Shown here in pieces: positions 31,627-33,549 of a stretch of DNA of 33,549 nt. Location: the NCBI RefSeq assembly GCF_019351435.1, contig NZ_JAHWYN010000028.1, positions 1-33,549 of the forward strand, written 5' to 3'. Every line of letters begins with the position of its first letter. Positions within the stretch are counted from its first letter, which is position 1. Below the pieces are notes generated by a model. It made no database searches and was not told where the DNA came from. It saw only the letters and a list, made by a program, of their open reading frames with translations. A program made the translations under genes and the position numbers. The DNA is from Flavobacterium taihuense (GTDB taxonomy: Bacteria > Bacteroidota > Bacteroidia > Flavobacteriales > Flavobacteriaceae).

Positions 31627-33420
31627 TTAATATTCCGTAACCAATAATAAGCTGTCAGCATTCAGTTGAGCTGAACTAGCAGCTACTTCACTAGCAAACT
31701 GTACTTCAAAGACTCCACTTGTGGTGCATTTAAGATTTAATATTCCTCCTATGTAATGTGGAGAGTTTATTACGCCTACTCCCGTAGTAGTCATAAAACT
31801 ACCTGCTGTGGTATTGGTTGCATTAACAGCTCTTATCGTTGTTCGTAAGCCAGTCGCCGCCGTTGTTTGAACAATCTCCCCCTCCATTAACCCCATGATG
31901 CTACCAGCCCCAGAAGACAATATAAAACCAATACTTCCACCAGTGGTAGTTACAGCAGTTTGATAAGTTCCTATAATTTCAATTTTATATCTTTTTCCTG
32001 CGGTCACATTGAAAGTCCAACCTGTCACGGAAGTTCTTGTCACTGTTGAATTTACATAATTAGAGGCTAATGGTAGAGTTGTTACTGTTTGGGGTGCTGT
32101 AGTTATAGTTGCACTCCCATTTAGCGGTATAAGTGAACCATTAATAGTAATACCACTAGCTTGCATAAATTCTTTAGTGACTACAGCTTTACCTGTTGCG
32201 TCCCCAGTTATATTTGCTATAGTATTTCTTGGTAAGGTTGTAAGTCCTAAATCATTAATCCTAAGACCTATATTTCCTTGCCCATCAGCTAGTATTATAT
32301 GATTTGATAGTGTCTCTCTTGACCCAATGGCAACATTAATATTTCCAATAACAACATTATAATTACTCCCTGTATTTAAAAAACTTATAGGACCAATTAA
32401 TATATTAGATTCACCATTTTGTAAACCTCTACCAGCCTGATAACCTATGAAAGTATTATTACTACCAACTCTATAATCAAAACCGGCTAAGTATCCCAAT
32501 AAAGTATTGTTATCCCCTGTAGTCTGTCCTGCATCCCCTCCGTAACTTTGAGAACCTACTGAGGTATTACCATTACCTGTAGTATTAGTGTACAAAGACC
32601 CATTACCTAATCCTGTATTGTGTATCCCAGTAGTAAGGAAGTTACACGATAAATATCCGAATGCAGAATTAAACCCATTACCAGTACCATTTACTGCCTT
32701 TAAAGTACCCGTACCAAAACCAGTGTTATTACTACTAGTAGTAATAGCAAGCCCAGACTGGTATCCAAACATTGTATTCTTTCTACCAGTTGTTAATGCA
32801 GAAAGAGTCGTTTCACCAAAGGCTGTATTATCTATATTAGCGGTTCCTGTAGTTCCATTAGATGTAACTGAACTAGTACTAATTCTCAGGGGGGATATTA
32901 CATTTGTGTTATCTGATACCTGCTGTAAAGTAGCTGTAAGAACTCCACTACCTAGAGTTCTTAACGTACCATTGACTGCTCCCCCACCACCAGAATAACT
33001 TGGAATATTTAAGGTACTTCCTATTAAGGTAGCCGCACCAGATGTTCCAGTAGTGGTAAGGGTTAGGTTATTTTGTTTTAAGTCGTTCTGTTGTTTTGTT
33101 ATAAAGTCATCAGGATCAACTCCATTTGCTCCACCAACCCTCCCCGTTCTCTTAATATTAGCATCCTTACTCCCACCTGCATCAATTGTGGTTCCAATTA
33201 TGGTAAAGTTAGAAGAGCCTTCGCTTGATGACTTAGTTACATACCCTGCTGGACTTGTTTTATAAACCCAAGTAGAATTGTCCGATGCTATGTATAAATT
33301 TGATACATTATTTTTAAGGTACTCTAAGTTTGTAACTGGTGGGTTAACAAGGTCAAATATTGTTGCAGTAGCTGGATTTAAGTCATTCGCATATACTATT
33401 TTAGAGTAAGTTGTTTGGTA
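31627..33420 (-). pseudogene. Phage tail-fibre/adhesin-like gene, 5' end lost at a mobile-element junction
   Basis: The minus frame is open from the stop at 31627 back to 33508, with no ATG upstream of 32772. About 597 codons to 33420 read as fibre sequence. N-terminal part: IVYANDLNPATATIFDLVNPP and similar. Centre: GTSGAATLIGSTLNIPSYSGGGG, then head-type repeats such as NNTGFGTGTL, GNTSVGSQSY and NNTFIGYQAG. C-terminal part: a beta-rich domain with WTFNVTAGKRYKIEI and the end LLLVTEY. The repeats resemble YadA-head-like motifs of phage fibres and trimeric adhesins. Beyond 33420 the frame enters the periodic array, so the original start is gone; an ATG at 32772 would give only a 381-residue remnant. 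Confidence 0.75.
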
Positions 33421-33549
33421 TGGGTGGAAAAACCGGTCAAATTGACCACCACTTTCCAGTGTAAATTGACCACCAGTTCCGGAGCAAACTGACCACCACT
33501 TTCCAGTTCAAATTGACCACCTAATTTCGGGGTAAATTGATTATTAAAA
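33421..33549. mobile_element. End of a probable IS21-family element with five 23-24 bp spaced repeats
   Basis: AAATTGAC or close variants occur at 33439, 33463, 33486, 33510 and 33534, with spacings of 24, 23, 24 and 24 bp, most followed by CACC and an ACTTTCCAG- or TTCCGG-type tail. Multiple subterminal repeats for transposase binding are a hallmark of IS21-family ends, and I recall closely similar GGTCAATTTGA arrays at such elements in Bacteroidota. The element would begin near 33421 (TGGGTGG). The transposase genes are outside the window, so the identification is tentative. Confidence 0.6.

Noticed and set aside
32588..33265. Plus-strand frames rich in Pro and Val opposite the fibre gene
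   Set aside because: They are mirror images of the low-complexity Gly/Thr/Asn codons of the fibre repeats.
30550..33549. Complete prophage
   Set aside because: No integrase, capsid, portal or terminase genes and no attachment site are seen; only fragments remain within the window.

Overview
The window looks like a piece of a Flavobacterium-type chromosome (Bacteroidota, Flavobacteriaceae). It is AT-rich, many upstream regions carry the Bacteroidota promoter core TAnnTTTG, and Shine-Dalgarno sites are mostly absent. The gene content fits this group: BshC, a DUF4295 gene beside rpmG and rpmB, a DUF721 gene convergent to ndk, short outer-membrane barrels and many lipoproteins. No rRNA, tRNA or CRISPR array was seen.

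Layout. 1-108: C-terminal scrap of a possible transposase. 313-3823 (+): bshC, a membrane acyltransferase and ndk. 4028-4748 (-): DUF721 protein and a lipocalin-like lipoprotein, divergent from a serine-hydrolase lipoprotein (5005-6072). 6155-9471 (-): a small membrane protein, ftsY, DUF4295, rpmG, rpmB and cinA. 9656-11450 (-): Hpt protein, FAH-family enzyme and DnaQ-like exonuclease. 11584-15413 (-): 2-oxo-acid dehydrogenase E2, glycosyltransferase and an Omp85-like barrel. 15766-22698 (+): secreted GCTD-motif protein, ABC-F ATPase, three envelope proteins and an FKBP lipoprotein. 22846-24704 (-): a translationally coupled response regulator and PAS-PAS histidine kinase. 25302-30123: a helical hypothetical, an SDR-like protein, a methyltransferase, carbonic anhydrase and a lipoprotein.

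30558-33549 differs from the rest and looks like decayed phage or mobile DNA. It holds a thymidylate-synthase-family gene broken by an in-frame amber codon and a frameshift, a small membrane protein, and a phage-fibre-like gene whose 5' end is missing. The fibre gene runs into a 23-24 bp periodic array that resembles the end of an IS21-family element.

The strongest non-coding signals are these. (1) A predicted RNA at 31239-31349 starts at a promoter and combines a closing stem, an 11-bp hairpin and a perfect 10-bp pseudoknot. (2) An orphan promoter-terminator unit at 29167-29295 predicts a transcript of about 93 nt, with three copies of a decamer behind the promoter. (3) Two related structured elements of about 109 bp (4766-4874 and 15574-15682) and a more distant relative (30272-30405) are present. 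(4) Tandem repeats with a strict 7-bp period but different sequences lie at several gene ends and once inside a coding sequence.
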